DNA of 14,164 bases from Phycisphaerae bacterium (GCA_030667885.1 DAOUVA010000045.1:1-14164), one strand, 5' to 3'. Numbered from the stretch's first letter, positions 1-7,946 are shown. A program made the numbers and translations. The notes: generated by a model from the letters alone, not told the origin.

Positions 1-2301
1 ATAAGCCAAGACATTTTGAGCAATCGGCTTTTTTTGCTCATCGAGCATTCTCGGTTTGACCCACTCCAGATACCAGTCGCAAAAATCGTTCCAGAAAAAT
101 CTGTAAAGGCCAGCCAGCGGCTCACTGTACTTAAACTTATTCAAAGAGTCTGTAACCTCGGATACAGTTTTAGCCAGACGGGAAAGAATCCAGCGGTCGG
201 TAATATCCATTTGGTCAGGGTCGAATTCTGCGGGATTAAGCCCTTCGAGATTCATCATGGCAAATCGCGAGGCGTTCCAGAGCTTGTTACAGAAGTTTCG
301 GCCGATGTCGAATTTTGGAGATGTATTGACCTGGCGGCCGTCGGGCAGTGTCATTGATTCGACCGGCATCCGAATATCCTGCGTGTCCGTGGTCATAGTG
401 GCCAGGGTAAAACGCATCGCGTCGGCGCCGTGACTGTCGATAGCTACCAATGGGTCTATGCCGTTGCCCAGACTCTTGGACATTTTACGCCCCTGCCCAT
501 CCTGTATCATCGCGTGAATATACACATCGCTGAAAGGAATATCGCCCCGGCAGTATTGCCCCATCATTACCATCCGCGAGACCCACAACGTGATAATCTC
601 ACGTGCGGTACAAAGGACATCACCGGGGTAAAATGTTTTCAGCTCAGGAGTTTCATCCGGCCAGCCCATCGTACTGAAAGGCCATAGTGCGGAGGAAAAC
701 CATGTATCAAGAACGTCAGGGTCCCGCGTCCAGCCGTCAGTTTCGAGTTGTTTTTCAATATTCTCGTTTTCCGGTCCAACAGAAATATATGTTATTACGC
801 CTTCTTCTGAATCCATTGTAACCGAATGCACTTTATCAGAAAGTTTCGAAAGTTCGCTATCTAATTGGCCTCTCTCGCCACCTTTAGACCATATTGGAAT
901 ACGGTGTCCCCACCAGAGCTGCCGGCTTATAGGCCAATCGCGGAGGTTTTCCAGCCAGGCCTGGTAGGTTTTGGCATAGCGGTCGGGGATAAATCGCAGC
1001 CGGTCGTCAAGTGATGGTTTTAAGGCCAGGCCAGCTAAGGAGTTCAGCGGCACGTCAGTTCCCTCAATCAAACCTTCGCCAAATTTGTCCTTCAGGTGTT
1101 CGATCGGTTCTTTGACAGCAATATACCACTGGTCGGAGAGATACGGCTCGATGGGTACATGGCTGCGATAGCTGTGCCCTACTTCGTGGGAGTATTCGCG
1201 GACTTCTTCGAGAAGTTTTTCCTGTCGGAACCATTCTACGATAGCTTCGCGTGCCTCGAAACGATCCATATCGAGCAAATTTTGTGCTTCCGGTTCATTG
1301 GCATCTTCCCAGCCGTACTTATCGCTAATAGAGCCATCGGGCGCCATAACATTGATTATTTGAAGTTCGTGTCTTTGGCCAATTTCCCAGTCGTCCGGGT
1401 CGTGGGCCGGTGTGACTTTCAAAAAGCCTGTGGAAAACCGCGCCTTTTCATCGTCACTTTCGGGGTCGGGCAGAACTACGTGTTCATCGGCGATAATTGG
1501 GATAATGCGACCTACAATCGGAAGGCGAACTTTTTTACCAACAAGATATTCGGCTCGCTTATCAGACGGATTCATCGCAACAGCGGTGTCGCCAAGCATT
1601 GTCTCGGGGCGTGTAGTAGCAACAGTAACATATTCAATCCGCTGGCCAGCGGCGTCAACCGGCTCGATAAGAGGATACCTCAAATACCAGAAATGTCCCT
1701 GCACCAGCTCGTGTTCGACTTCGTCGTCAGCCAATACCGTCTGAGTAGCGGGGTCCCAGTTGACCAGTCTTTTTCCCCGGTAAATCAGCCCGTCTTTGAA
1801 GAGTTTGAAAAATGCAGCACGAACGGCTTTGGCACATACATCATCCATCGTAAATCGTGTTCGTTGCCAGTCACATGAGCAGCCCATCGCTTTCAACTGG
1901 TTGATAATGCATGCCTCATATTCATCCTTCCAGGCCTGAACACGTCCAACAAACTCCTGACGTTCGAAGTCGGTTCGCCGCTTTCCCTCTTCTGAGAGGA
2001 TTCGCTTTTCTACAACTGTTTGCGTAGCGATGCCGGCGTGGTCGGTGCCGGGCATCCAGAGGGTGTTATAATTTTGCATTCGTCGGAAACGAATCAGAAC
2101 GTCCTGCAGCGTATTATTCAATGCGTGGCCAAGATGCAGCGGCGCGGTAACATTAGGCGGCGGGATTACAATTGTATAGGCCTTCCGGTCTTTGCCGTCA
2201 CTCGGCAGATTCGCATGAAAATACGAATTCGAAGACCATAAATCACTCGCCTGTTGCTCTATTGTTTTCGGTTCGTAAACTTTCGAGAGTTGTTCGTCCA
2301 T
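1..2301 (-). CDS. valS: Valyl-tRNA synthetase, C-terminus cut off by the window edge
   Basis: This class I aminoacyl-tRNA synthetase attaches valine to tRNA-Val in the cytoplasm and hydrolyses mischarged Thr-tRNA. The reading frame is open from the ATG at 2299-2301 to base 1, giving 767 visible residues. Bacterial ValRS is usually about 880-950 residues, so the anticodon-binding tail and C-terminal coiled coil lie mostly outside. The HIGH-type signature is HLGH at residues 56-59, after PPPNVT. The CP1 editing domain shows TTRPETMLGD around residues 229-238. The KMSKS loop is intact at residues 606-610 (bases 472-486). The start gives the expected N-terminus; the Shine-Dalgarno is weak. It lies 164 bases downstream of rho, with an inverted repeat between them. 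I saw no T-box leader. The identification is secure. Confidence 0.97.
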   Translation of the reverse strand, partial: MDEQLSKVYEPKTIEQQASDLWSSNSYFHANLPSDGKDRKAYTIVIPPPNVTAPLHLGHALNNTLQDVLIRFRRMQNYNTLWMPGTDHAGIATQTVVEKRILSEEGKRRTDFERQEFVGRVQAWKDEYEACIINQLKAMGCSCDWQRTRFTMDDVCAKAVRAAFFKLFKDGLIYRGKRLVNWDPATQTVLADDEVEHELVQGHFWYLRYPLIEPVDAAGQRIEYVTVATTRPETMLGDTAVAMNPSDKRAEYLVGKKVRLPIVGRIIPIIADEHVVLPDPESDDEKARFSTGFLKVTPAHDPDDWEIGQRHELQIINVMAPDGSISDKYGWEDANEPEAQNLLDMDRFEAREAIVEWFRQEKLLEEVREYSHEVGHSYRSHVPIEPYLSDQWYIAVKEPIEHLKDKFGEGLIEGTDVPLNSLAGLALKPSLDDRLRFIPDRYAKTYQAWLENLRDWPISRQLWWGHRIPIWSKGGERGQLDSELSKLSDKVHSVTMDSEEGVITYISVGPENENIEKQLETDGWTRDPDVLDTWFSSALWPFSTMGWPDETPELKTFYPGDVLCTAREIITLWVSRMVMMGQYCRGDIPFSDVYIHAMIQDGQGRKMSKSLGNGIDPLVAIDSHGADAMRFTLATMTTDTQDIRMPVESMTLPDGRQVNTSPKFDIGRNFCNKLWNASRFAMMNLEGLNPAEFDPDQMDITDRWILSRLAKTVSEVTDSLNKFKYSEPLAGLYRFFWNDFCDWYLEWVKPRMLDEQKKPIAQNVLAY

Positions 2302-2372
2302 AACATATCCGGTTTCTATAATCACCTATAAAAAATTCCAGCGCAACCCATTGGCCGGAATATTATCCTAAT

Positions 2373-2434
2373 AAAAGCACACGAAAATGTAAAGTGAACA
2401 ATTAAGCTCACATCGAGCATTTTCGCATGCTTTT
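2373..2434 (-). terminator. Long inverted repeat between rho and valS, probable rho terminator
   Basis: Two 17-base arms, 2373-2389 and 2418-2434, pair along their full length if two G-U wobbles are allowed in the minus-strand RNA. A nested GTGA/TCAC pair (2394-2397, 2408-2411) sits inside the 28-base loop. On the minus strand the 3' arm ends in GCTTTT followed by ATTAGG, a short T-tract. It lies just after the rho stop, so termination of rho is the simplest reading. It could instead be a structured valS leader. Confidence 0.5.
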
Positions 2435-2465
2435 ACGACATGTGATTTTCTGCTTTTATCAGAGT

Positions 2466-3992
2466 CTAATCGAGGTTCATTGTCATCAGGAACTCTGCGT
2501 TGGTTTTTGTCTTGATAAGTCTGGCCTTGAGCAGCTCAATCGCTTCGACAGGGTTCAATTCGCTCAAAACCCTTCGCAGCCGATACACAAGCTGGAGCTC
2601 TTTCGGGTCAAGGAGCAGCTCTTCCCGTCTGGTACCGCTTCGGCTGATGTCGATAGCCGGATAGGTCCTTCTTTCAACAAGACGCCTGTCGAGGTGCAAT
2701 TCCATATTTCCGGTCGCCTTGAACTCTTCGAAGATAACCTCGTCCATTTTTGAGCCTGTGTCGATTAATGCAGTTGCGAAAATAGTCAGAGAACCGCCTT
2801 CTTCTATATTCCTTGCTGCGCCGAAAAATTTCTTTGGCATCTGCATTGCTCCGGCATCAACACCACCGGTCAGGATTCTGCCGGAGTGCGGCATCTCAGT
2901 ATTATAAGCACGAGCAAGGCGTGTTATCGAGTCCAGCAGTATTACAACATCTTCGCCGTATTCGACGAGCCGCTTTGCCTTTTCTATTACGACCTCTGCA
3001 ACCTGACAGTGGCGTGAAGATGACTCATCAAAAGTAGAACTTATGACCTCAACATCCTCAGCGGTTTTCCGTTTCATTTCCGTAACTTCTTCAGGCCGTT
3101 CGTCAATCAGCAGTACTATCAGTCTGACTTCGGGATGATTTGCACTCAGGGCATTTGCAATTCTCTGCAGCAGAATCGTCTTGCCGGTTCGCGGCGGAGC
3201 AACTAACAGACCACGCTGTCCTTTGCCCACCGGTGTAACCAAATCAATTATCCGCATATTTAATTCTTCTCCCGAAGTCTCAAGGATGAAACGGTTTTCA
3301 GGATGTAAGGGCGTCAAATCGCTGAATACTATCTTGTCGGCAAGGTTGTCGGGGTCTTCATAGTTAATCGCTTCAACTCGCAGAAGAGCAAAATACTTTT
3401 CCGAATCCTTTGGGGGTCTGATTTGACCTGATACGATGTTTCCGGTCCGCAGTCCAAAACGCCTGATTTGAGATGGCGAAACATAGATATCGTCCGACGA
3501 CGACAGGTAATTGTAATCGGTATTTCGCAGAAATCCGTAACCGTCCGGCAGCACTTCGAGTACGCCTTCGCCGTACATTAGGCCGTTCTGGCGAATACGC
3601 TCCTTGAGAATTCTGAAAATCAAATCCTGCTTCTTAAGGGCACTGTATTCGGTGATCTTATCATTCTTAGCCATATCGTGCAGTTCTGCAACAGTAAGTT
3701 TCTGCAAATCCGTCAGATACAAATTACCTTTCTTAATCCGCTCATATTTATCGTGAGTTGATTCATCTTCAGCTTCTTTGGCTTTCCGGGCTTCTTCTTC
3801 GGCATCGACAGGGGTAATTTCCTGGGGCTCAGCTACAGCCTTTTTATCCTCAGCCTGCTCGGCTCCAGCCTCGGGCTCGGTCGGTACTACCGCCTGCTCT
3901 TGTTGCTGGGTAACAGCTTGTTCTTCCTTAACAATCTTCTTCTTTTTTGTGCTTTTGCGCTTTTTGCCTGTTTTTGTTACAGCCTTAGCCAT
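2466..3992 (-). CDS. rho: Transcription termination factor Rho
   Basis: Rho is a hexameric RNA-dependent ATPase/helicase that terminates transcription. An in-frame ATG lies at 3993-3995, but the one at 3990-3992 sits 5 bases from the GGAG at 3998-4001, against 2 for the first, so I prefer 3992 (508 residues). Counting from 3995, residues 1 to about 85 are a Lys/Glu/Ala-rich, probably disordered extension. A Rho_N helical domain follows (about 92-135), then the cold-shock-like RNA-binding domain (YGEGVLEVLPDGYGFLRN, 141-158). Walker A is APPRTGKT (266-273) and Walker B is VVILLDS (350-356). The Q-loop and R-loop region follows (GGVDAGAMQMPKKFFGAARN). E. coli Rho has 419 residues, so the extra length is mainly N-terminal. 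The stop is TAG. coaE lies upstream and valS downstream on the same strand. Confidence 0.97.
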   Translation of the reverse strand: MAKAVTKTGKKRKSTKKKKIVKEEQAVTQQQEQAVVPTEPEAGAEQAEDKKAVAEPQEITPVDAEEEARKAKEAEDESTHDKYERIKKGNLYLTDLQKLTVAELHDMAKNDKITEYSALKKQDLIFRILKERIRQNGLMYGEGVLEVLPDGYGFLRNTDYNYLSSSDDIYVSPSQIRRFGLRTGNIVSGQIRPPKDSEKYFALLRVEAINYEDPDNLADKIVFSDLTPLHPENRFILETSGEELNMRIIDLVTPVGKGQRGLLVAPPRTGKTILLQRIANALSANHPEVRLIVLLIDERPEEVTEMKRKTAEDVEVISSTFDESSSRHCQVAEVVIEKAKRLVEYGEDVVILLDSITRLARAYNTEMPHSGRILTGGVDAGAMQMPKKFFGAARNIEEGGSLTIFATALIDTGSKMDEVIFEEFKATGNMELHLDRRLVERRTYPAIDISRSGTRREELLLDPKELQLVYRLRRVLSELNPVEAIELLKARLIKTKTNAEFLMTMNLD

Positions 3993-4017
3993 CATTACTC
4001 CTTTTGCAATTATAAAA

Positions 4018-4155
4018 CTTTAATCGTGCCCCACAAAGCTCATATCCGTAAAATCGGATAGCAGAGATACGATTCTAAAGTCCCGATTTCCCCGGGGTTC
4101 CCGCCTGCACTCACATAACCGGCATTCTCGCTTTCGCAAGAAAGCTCGAGGATGC
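4018..4155 (-). promoter_or_regulatory. Structured rho 5' leader with several inverted repeats
   Basis: The 263-base space between coaE and rho holds stacked inverted repeats upstream of the rho ribosome-binding site. One hairpin pairs 4122-4135 with 4140-4155 around a GCAA/TTGC loop. A CCCCGGGG palindrome lies at 4090-4097. A larger stem pairs CTTTAATCGT (4018-4027) with ACGATTCTAAAG (4069-4080, two-base bulge) and encloses a perfect 6-base hairpin, TATCCG/CGGATA (4043-4048, 4055-4060). On the minus strand the large stem is followed by TTTTAT, so it resembles an attenuator. rho genes are often autoregulated by leader termination; applying that here is inference. I could not find a convincing promoter within this leader. 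Confidence 0.4.
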
Positions 4156-4214
4156 GAACGTAGGAATTAAATAAGATTTGAATTTTGAACAGTTGAAATA
4201 AAACCTATAATATT

Positions 4215-4267
4215 AAAAATGGGTAACTCTAATATGGGCGTTTTACATTAAATCCCATTTACCCATT
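4215..4267 (-). terminator. Putative terminator hairpin overlapping the coaE stop codon
   Basis: Perfect 9-base arms AATGGGTAA (4218-4226) and TTACCCATT (4259-4267) flank a second nested ATGGG/CCCAT pair. On the minus strand the 3' arm runs straight into a TTTTT stretch. The outer arm contains the coaE TAA stop at 4259-4261. The stem is AT-rich with a long interior, so it is a moderate candidate. Confidence 0.42.
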
Positions 4268-4909
4268 ATCCACAATGTAAGAGAAAATTCCAGTGACCTG
4301 TTTGGCTATTGCCGAGAAGTCAGAATTGTTTTCGATGGTATTATCGGCGAGGCTTGCCTTGTTGTCCAGAGAAATCTGAAAATTTTCTCTAATTTTAATC
4401 TGTTTTTTGTCAAAACCCATTTTTTTTGCTCTTTCCAGCCTTAATTTTTGTTCACAATTTACAAAAATAATCTTGTCGCACCTCTTGTGCCAACCAACTT
4501 CCACCAATAAAGGCATATCCAGGACGATTGCTTTGACTTGATTTTGGCTCCTGGATTGCTCAATAAGCTCCTGAGCTCTCTGCAGGACAAGAGGATGTAT
4601 TATTGTGTTCAGTGATGTGAGTATCTTATGATCAGCAAACGCAGCGTCAGCTAATTTCTTACGGTCAATTTTCCCCGAAGAATCCAAAACAGCCTGTCCA
4701 AAAAGGGCCAGGACTTTTTCTCTGACAGGAAGCTCTTCAAGCAACTCATGAGCAATTCTGTCGGCATCAATAACCTTACAGCCTAATTTGGCAAACTCAG
4801 CAGCAATTGTACTCTTTCCTGAGCCGATACCTCCTAAAATGCCAATAACCGGTTTTTCCGCAATCTTATCCACAGGAGATATTCTAACCTCGCTGTTTTG
4901 AGCAGTCAA
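4259..4909 (-). CDS. coaE: Dephospho-CoA kinase
   Basis: This enzyme phosphorylates the 3'-hydroxyl of dephospho-CoA with ATP, the last step of coenzyme A synthesis, in the cytoplasm. The 216-residue product has the P-loop GGIGSGKST (residues 26-34), the CoaE core motif VIDADRIAHELL (46-57) and the LID region RAKKMGF, all typical. The start is uncertain. The longest frame opens with TTG at 4907-4909 and has no clear Shine-Dalgarno. There is no ATG before the P-loop. A GTG at codon 13 (4871-4873) would give an N-terminus closer to the usual family length. It sits 48 bases downstream of the glycosyltransferase gene and 263 bases upstream of rho. Confidence 0.93.
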   Translation of the reverse strand: MTAQNSEVRISPVDKIAEKPVIGILGGIGSGKSTIAAEFAKLGCKVIDADRIAHELLEELPVREKVLALFGQAVLDSSGKIDRKKLADAAFADHKILTSLNTIIHPLVLQRAQELIEQSRSQNQVKAIVLDMPLLVEVGWHKRCDKIIFVNCEQKLRLERAKKMGFDKKQIKIRENFQISLDNKASLADNTIENNSDFSAIAKQVTGIFSYIVDNG

Positions 4910-4957
4910 GCGGAAAGGCTCAAAGCAAGAAAAGCAAAGCAGAATGTGAGAAATGAA

Positions 4958-6736
4958 TTATGATATGTGCAGTTCGTCCGGCACTTTACAGACTGACTGC
5001 AAGCCTCTCAGCAGATATTTGTTCACTACTGTATCCCAATCCATATCCTTCGCCAGTTCGTAGCCTGCCTTAATCATACTTTCAACCTCTGCCTCGTTCA
5101 TAGGCAGACGTGAGCATATTTGCATAGCAACTCTTTCGCTTTCGGCGGCTTCTATCCGGTTTCGCACAGACTGTTCAATCTGCAGTATGTCCTCGATTTC
5201 GGGATACTCGCGGGCAGTCAGTTTCGTATAGTCCGCGACGATAGCATTCTTAACATCTGCTCCTCCTGTTGTGTCCCGCAGGAATCCCAAACACCCACAA
5301 ACGTTCGTAAATACGCATATTCCACCGAAAGTCAATGGTTCGAGCTGAGCTATACCAAACGGCTCATAAATGCTCTGGCCAAATTCGACATCGCTGCCTT
5401 TGCGGATATCCATAAACTCCATATTCGCCGGCATCCTTTTGCCGCATCTTTCCGGATTAAAACCGAACTGATTGATGAAAATAATTTTTATATTACTGCT
5501 TCTGGTGTTGAATTCCTGTATAGCGGTATAGTAATCAGCCTCCCCACCTGAGAGGTCCGGCCAGCCCTCACGGTGAGCCACAGGCCAATTATATGTCGAT
5601 TCCATATTGTAGATATCACTGCTGCGGCGCCGTGATACTTCAGTCGAAAGGACAAGTAATACGGCTGTTTTCCCCTGCGTTTTGAATTCTTTTTCCACAT
5701 GTTCGAGTACACGCAAATCACGCCACAACCCCTTGCTTCTGACCAATCTTGTAACATGTGTGAAGATGAAATCCGGCTGGTAGCCCAAGAGATTCTCACA
5801 ATAGCGTCGGAGTTTCTCCTTCGACGCAAGCTTTTCCTGAACACTGATTTGATATGACGGGATACCATTATAAACTATATTTATACTGGCGTTCTCGAAC
5901 TGTGGCGCAAGGAACCGCAATTCGTCCACCACATAATCACCCACCGCATATATATGGTCGCAATGTTTGGATGCTTCCACAAGAGCATGTTTGAAATAAG
6001 TACTCTGGTCGCCAAAGACATCGTTGACAAAAAGCCCACACTTACGAGCCTGCTTCATAGCATTATAGAACATTGTATCGTGTCCATGATGCTCTTCTAC
6101 AATGCGTCTCATTGTTGCCACTTCATGAGCGTAAAAAATTGTCTTGAAATTACAACAAGGTTCGAGAATAGCCGCCAATGCCGTGGGCATTCCCATAAAC
6201 TCGTGTGAAAAAACAACCGTCGAATCCTTAGCGGCTTGTATGACTTTTAGCACATCAATTGCCACAGGTGCCAATCTGACATATTGTTCATATTCCCACA
6301 GGTGTTCATGTAAATGGCTTTGAATGCCGAATCCGTTGAACAGGCGTCTTTTGAATTCATTAATGACACCCTCATCTATACATCTTACATCTACGAGCAC
6401 AACCTCAGGTGAGCTTTTTATACCCGTCTCTTCATCAACAAATAATCGCCTTCCATAAACAATACCTACATTATAATATTGTTCGATCTCACGAAAGGCC
6501 GGAGCATATTCTGTATTGAAATATCCATCAATAGATGAATACAGCACTTTTCCATCATCACCGAGCCGCTCTGAAAGTGAGCCTTCAGTAGTAAACAATG
6601 GACCGACAAGGATTGACCTGTCAATTGATTCAAGATAAGATTTGCTTGTGAAGAAGCCCTGCAGGACAGCGCCTATACCACCAACTTTCCCTATTGTCTC
6701 GTGGGTAACGTGCACTGCTGTCGTCTCATTGGCCAT
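4958..6736 (-). CDS. GT-B glycosyltransferase, glycogen/starch synthase-like
   Basis: This 592-residue protein probably transfers glucosyl units from a nucleotide sugar to a glucan. The N-terminal KVGGIG at residues 17-22 resembles the K-X-G-G nucleotide-sugar loop of glycogen synthases. The C-terminal half holds HVTRLVRSKG, the start of the second Rossmann domain, and EPFGIAQLE (458-466), matching the E-X7-E motif of retaining GT-B enzymes. The mix of features fits neither bacterial GlgA (GT5) nor the eukaryotic-type GT3 enzyme cleanly, so I give no symbol. ATG 6734-6736 is preceded by GGAAGG, a good Shine-Dalgarno about 9 bases away. No signal peptide is visible. It has its own candidate promoter and ends 48 bases before coaE. 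Confidence 0.75.
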   Translation of the reverse strand: MANETTAVHVTHETIGKVGGIGAVLQGFFTSKSYLESIDRSILVGPLFTTEGSLSERLGDDGKVLYSSIDGYFNTEYAPAFREIEQYYNVGIVYGRRLFVDEETGIKSSPEVVLVDVRCIDEGVINEFKRRLFNGFGIQSHLHEHLWEYEQYVRLAPVAIDVLKVIQAAKDSTVVFSHEFMGMPTALAAILEPCCNFKTIFYAHEVATMRRIVEEHHGHDTMFYNAMKQARKCGLFVNDVFGDQSTYFKHALVEASKHCDHIYAVGDYVVDELRFLAPQFENASINIVYNGIPSYQISVQEKLASKEKLRRYCENLLGYQPDFIFTHVTRLVRSKGLWRDLRVLEHVEKEFKTQGKTAVLLVLSTEVSRRRSSDIYNMESTYNWPVAHREGWPDLSGGEADYYTAIQEFNTRSSNIKIIFINQFGFNPERCGKRMPANMEFMDIRKGSDVEFGQSIYEPFGIAQLEPLTFGGICVFTNVCGCLGFLRDTTGGADVKNAIVADYTKLTAREYPEIEDILQIEQSVRNRIEAAESERVAMQICSRLPMNEAEVESMIKAGYELAKDMDWDTVVNKYLLRGLQSVCKVPDELHIS

Positions 6737-6785
6737 AATAAGTTTCCTTCCAAGTTGTTAAGGGGTTCACTCAGGTCGTTATTAC

Positions 6786-6811
6786 TGTTTCCAAGTAAAA
6801 TATAGGAAACA
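6786..6811. promoter_or_regulatory. Operator-like dyad around the -10 box
   Basis: A perfect 7-base inverted repeat, TGTTTCC and GGAAACA, with a 12-base spacer frames the putative -10 box of the glycosyltransferase promoter. Its symmetry and placement fit a binding site for a dimeric repressor. No regulator gene is nearby to support this. Confidence 0.35.
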
Positions 6812-6827
6812 ATTTCATCACGACCAA
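6799..6827 (-). promoter_or_regulatory. Candidate sigma70 promoter of the glycosyltransferase gene
   Basis: On the minus strand, TTGGTC (6822-6827) and TATATT (6799-6804) are separated by exactly 17 bases, placing the start of a leader about 55 bases before the ATG at 6736. The -10 box matches consensus at 5 of 6 positions; the -35 box is weaker. Confidence 0.4.
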
Positions 6828-6947
6828 ATCGGGAGGAAATCTAAGGCGGAGTATTTTTTTTAGACCGAAAAAAACGGTTCAGATTTGCAATTTGAAGGAG
6901 TTTTTATAGGACCATTCCGGCCGGCTTTGAAAATTCTCTCTAAAAAA

Positions 6948-7469
6948 TCAGTTTATTTCATCTCTCAGAGACTTGGTTAAGCCCGAAAGCACAAGCTGGG
7001 AAATACCAGCCAATTCCGGCTCCGTCATATCGCTAACGGCCATTTTGTCAAGAACCTTCACAGCACGGGCACCATAGGGGTTTATAAGGGCCGCTATTTT
7101 CTGGGCTTCATACAATTCACTATCAGCCATCAGTCGCAGATACTTAATGATATATTGCTTGAGCTCTACCTGGCTTATCTCAAATCCAGGTTCGACCGTC
7201 TCTGCCGGCTCATTCGGTTCAGCGGCTCCTTTGGGGACATCTCTTTCCTTTAATATATCCAGAGTGAGCCTGTTTGTCTCGTCCATCAGTCGTTTTTCTC
7301 TTTCCAAATCGGTCTCATCTAATGGCGCAAGCTTGAGCTCTTCATCGGATTCCGAAGCAGGAACGTATAGCTTGTTATGGCACGCCGGACATTTGCCCCA
7401 TTTACCGCCGGCACTATCAGCGGCTTCTATCTTTTTCCCACAGTGATCACAGTGAAATATTATCGCCAT
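6948..7469 (-). CDS. Small zinc-ribbon protein of unknown function
   Basis: I do not recognise a specific function. Starting at ATG 7467-7469, the product has 173 residues; an in-frame ATG 7 codons upstream is possible, but AGAGGT lies 6 bases before the inner ATG. The N-terminus carries two CXXC pairs (C7, C10 and C27, C30) about 17 residues apart, a typical zinc ribbon. A Gly/Lys-rich connector like this one is common at the N-termini of planctomycete proteins. Residues about 38-110 are charged, acidic and probably flexible. The last 60 or so residues look alpha-helical and amphipathic. No membrane segment or signal peptide is visible. It lies between queF (91-base gap) and the glycosyltransferase gene (211-base gap) on the same strand, possibly co-transcribed with queF. 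Confidence 0.8.
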   Translation of the reverse strand: MAIIFHCDHCGKKIEAADSAGGKWGKCPACHNKLYVPASESDEELKLAPLDETDLEREKRLMDETNRLTLDILKERDVPKGAAEPNEPAETVEPGFEISQVELKQYIIKYLRLMADSELYEAQKIAALINPYGARAVKVLDKMAVSDMTEPELAGISQLVLSGLTKSLRDEIN

Positions 7470-7559
7470 TTTAGCACCTCTTAATTGCATTATTAGCTTT
7501 TGCTGTCCCCTTGCACTTTGTATTAATCAGTTTTGAAGAAGCCAGCAAAATAAAGCTGC

Positions 7560-7913
7560 TTATTTCATCGATTTATATTCCGCAACCACTTCGGTAGTTA
7601 TTCCCCCGCGAGGGGTAAATCGAGAGGTAACCTTCATCCAGCGCGGCTTACATATACCCTTCAAATCGTCTAATATATCATTTGTCAGAGACTCGTAAAA
7701 AATACCCTTATTGCGGTAGCTTTGCATATAGAATTTTATGCTTTTCAACTCAATGCACGACTTACCGGGACAATATTCTATAACAATTTCACCGAAATCC
7801 GGCTGCCCCGTTTTTGGGCAGAGGCTGGTAAACTCCGGGCATCTGATAGTTATACAATAGTCCCGTTCAGGTCGGGGATTATCGAATATTTCTATTTCTA
7901 CCGGTTCGCTCAT
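7560..7913 (-). CDS. queF: NADPH-dependent 7-cyano-7-deazaguanine reductase (preQ1 synthase)
   Basis: QueF reduces the nitrile of preQ0 to the aminomethyl group of preQ1 using two NADPH, in the queuosine tRNA modification pathway. At 117 residues it is a short, unimodal-type QueF. The thioimide-forming cysteine is C32 and the general acid D39, with the same 7-residue spacing as Cys55/Asp62 of the Bacillus enzyme. The QueF signature ELKSIKFY spans 55-62, and E74 matches the substrate-binding glutamate. ATG 7911-7913 follows AGAGGT at 8 bases. It is divergent from queC and queE, which make its substrate, with a promoter on each side of the shared 218-base region. The product identity is secure. 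Confidence 0.96.
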   Translation of the reverse strand: MSEPVEIEIFDNPRPERDYCITIRCPEFTSLCPKTGQPDFGEIVIEYCPGKSCIELKSIKFYMQSYRNKGIFYESLTNDILDDLKGICKPRWMKVTSRFTPRGGITTEVVAEYKSMK

Positions 7914-7946
7914 TATTTGTTACCTCTTACAAATCCAATCATTGAT

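Noticed and set aside
1096..1878. 260-codon plus-strand open frame opposite valS
   Set aside because: It lies wholly antisense to well-conserved valS sequence, matches no family I recognise, and has no ribosome-binding site of note.
2302..2372. T-box riboswitch upstream of valS
   Set aside because: No T-box bulge (TGGNACC-type) sequence or specifier stem is visible; the gap is too short for a full T-box with the other hairpin.
4009..4014. Perfect TATAAT on the minus strand just upstream of rho
   Set aside because: No acceptable -35 lies 16-18 bases away (TTTGTG at best), and transcription would start inside the rho Shine-Dalgarno, near 4002.
6850..6885. A-rich and T-rich runs with ACCG/CGGT hairpin, looking like a terminator
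   Set aside because: The stem is only 4 bases and neither strand has a T-tract after the 3' arm.
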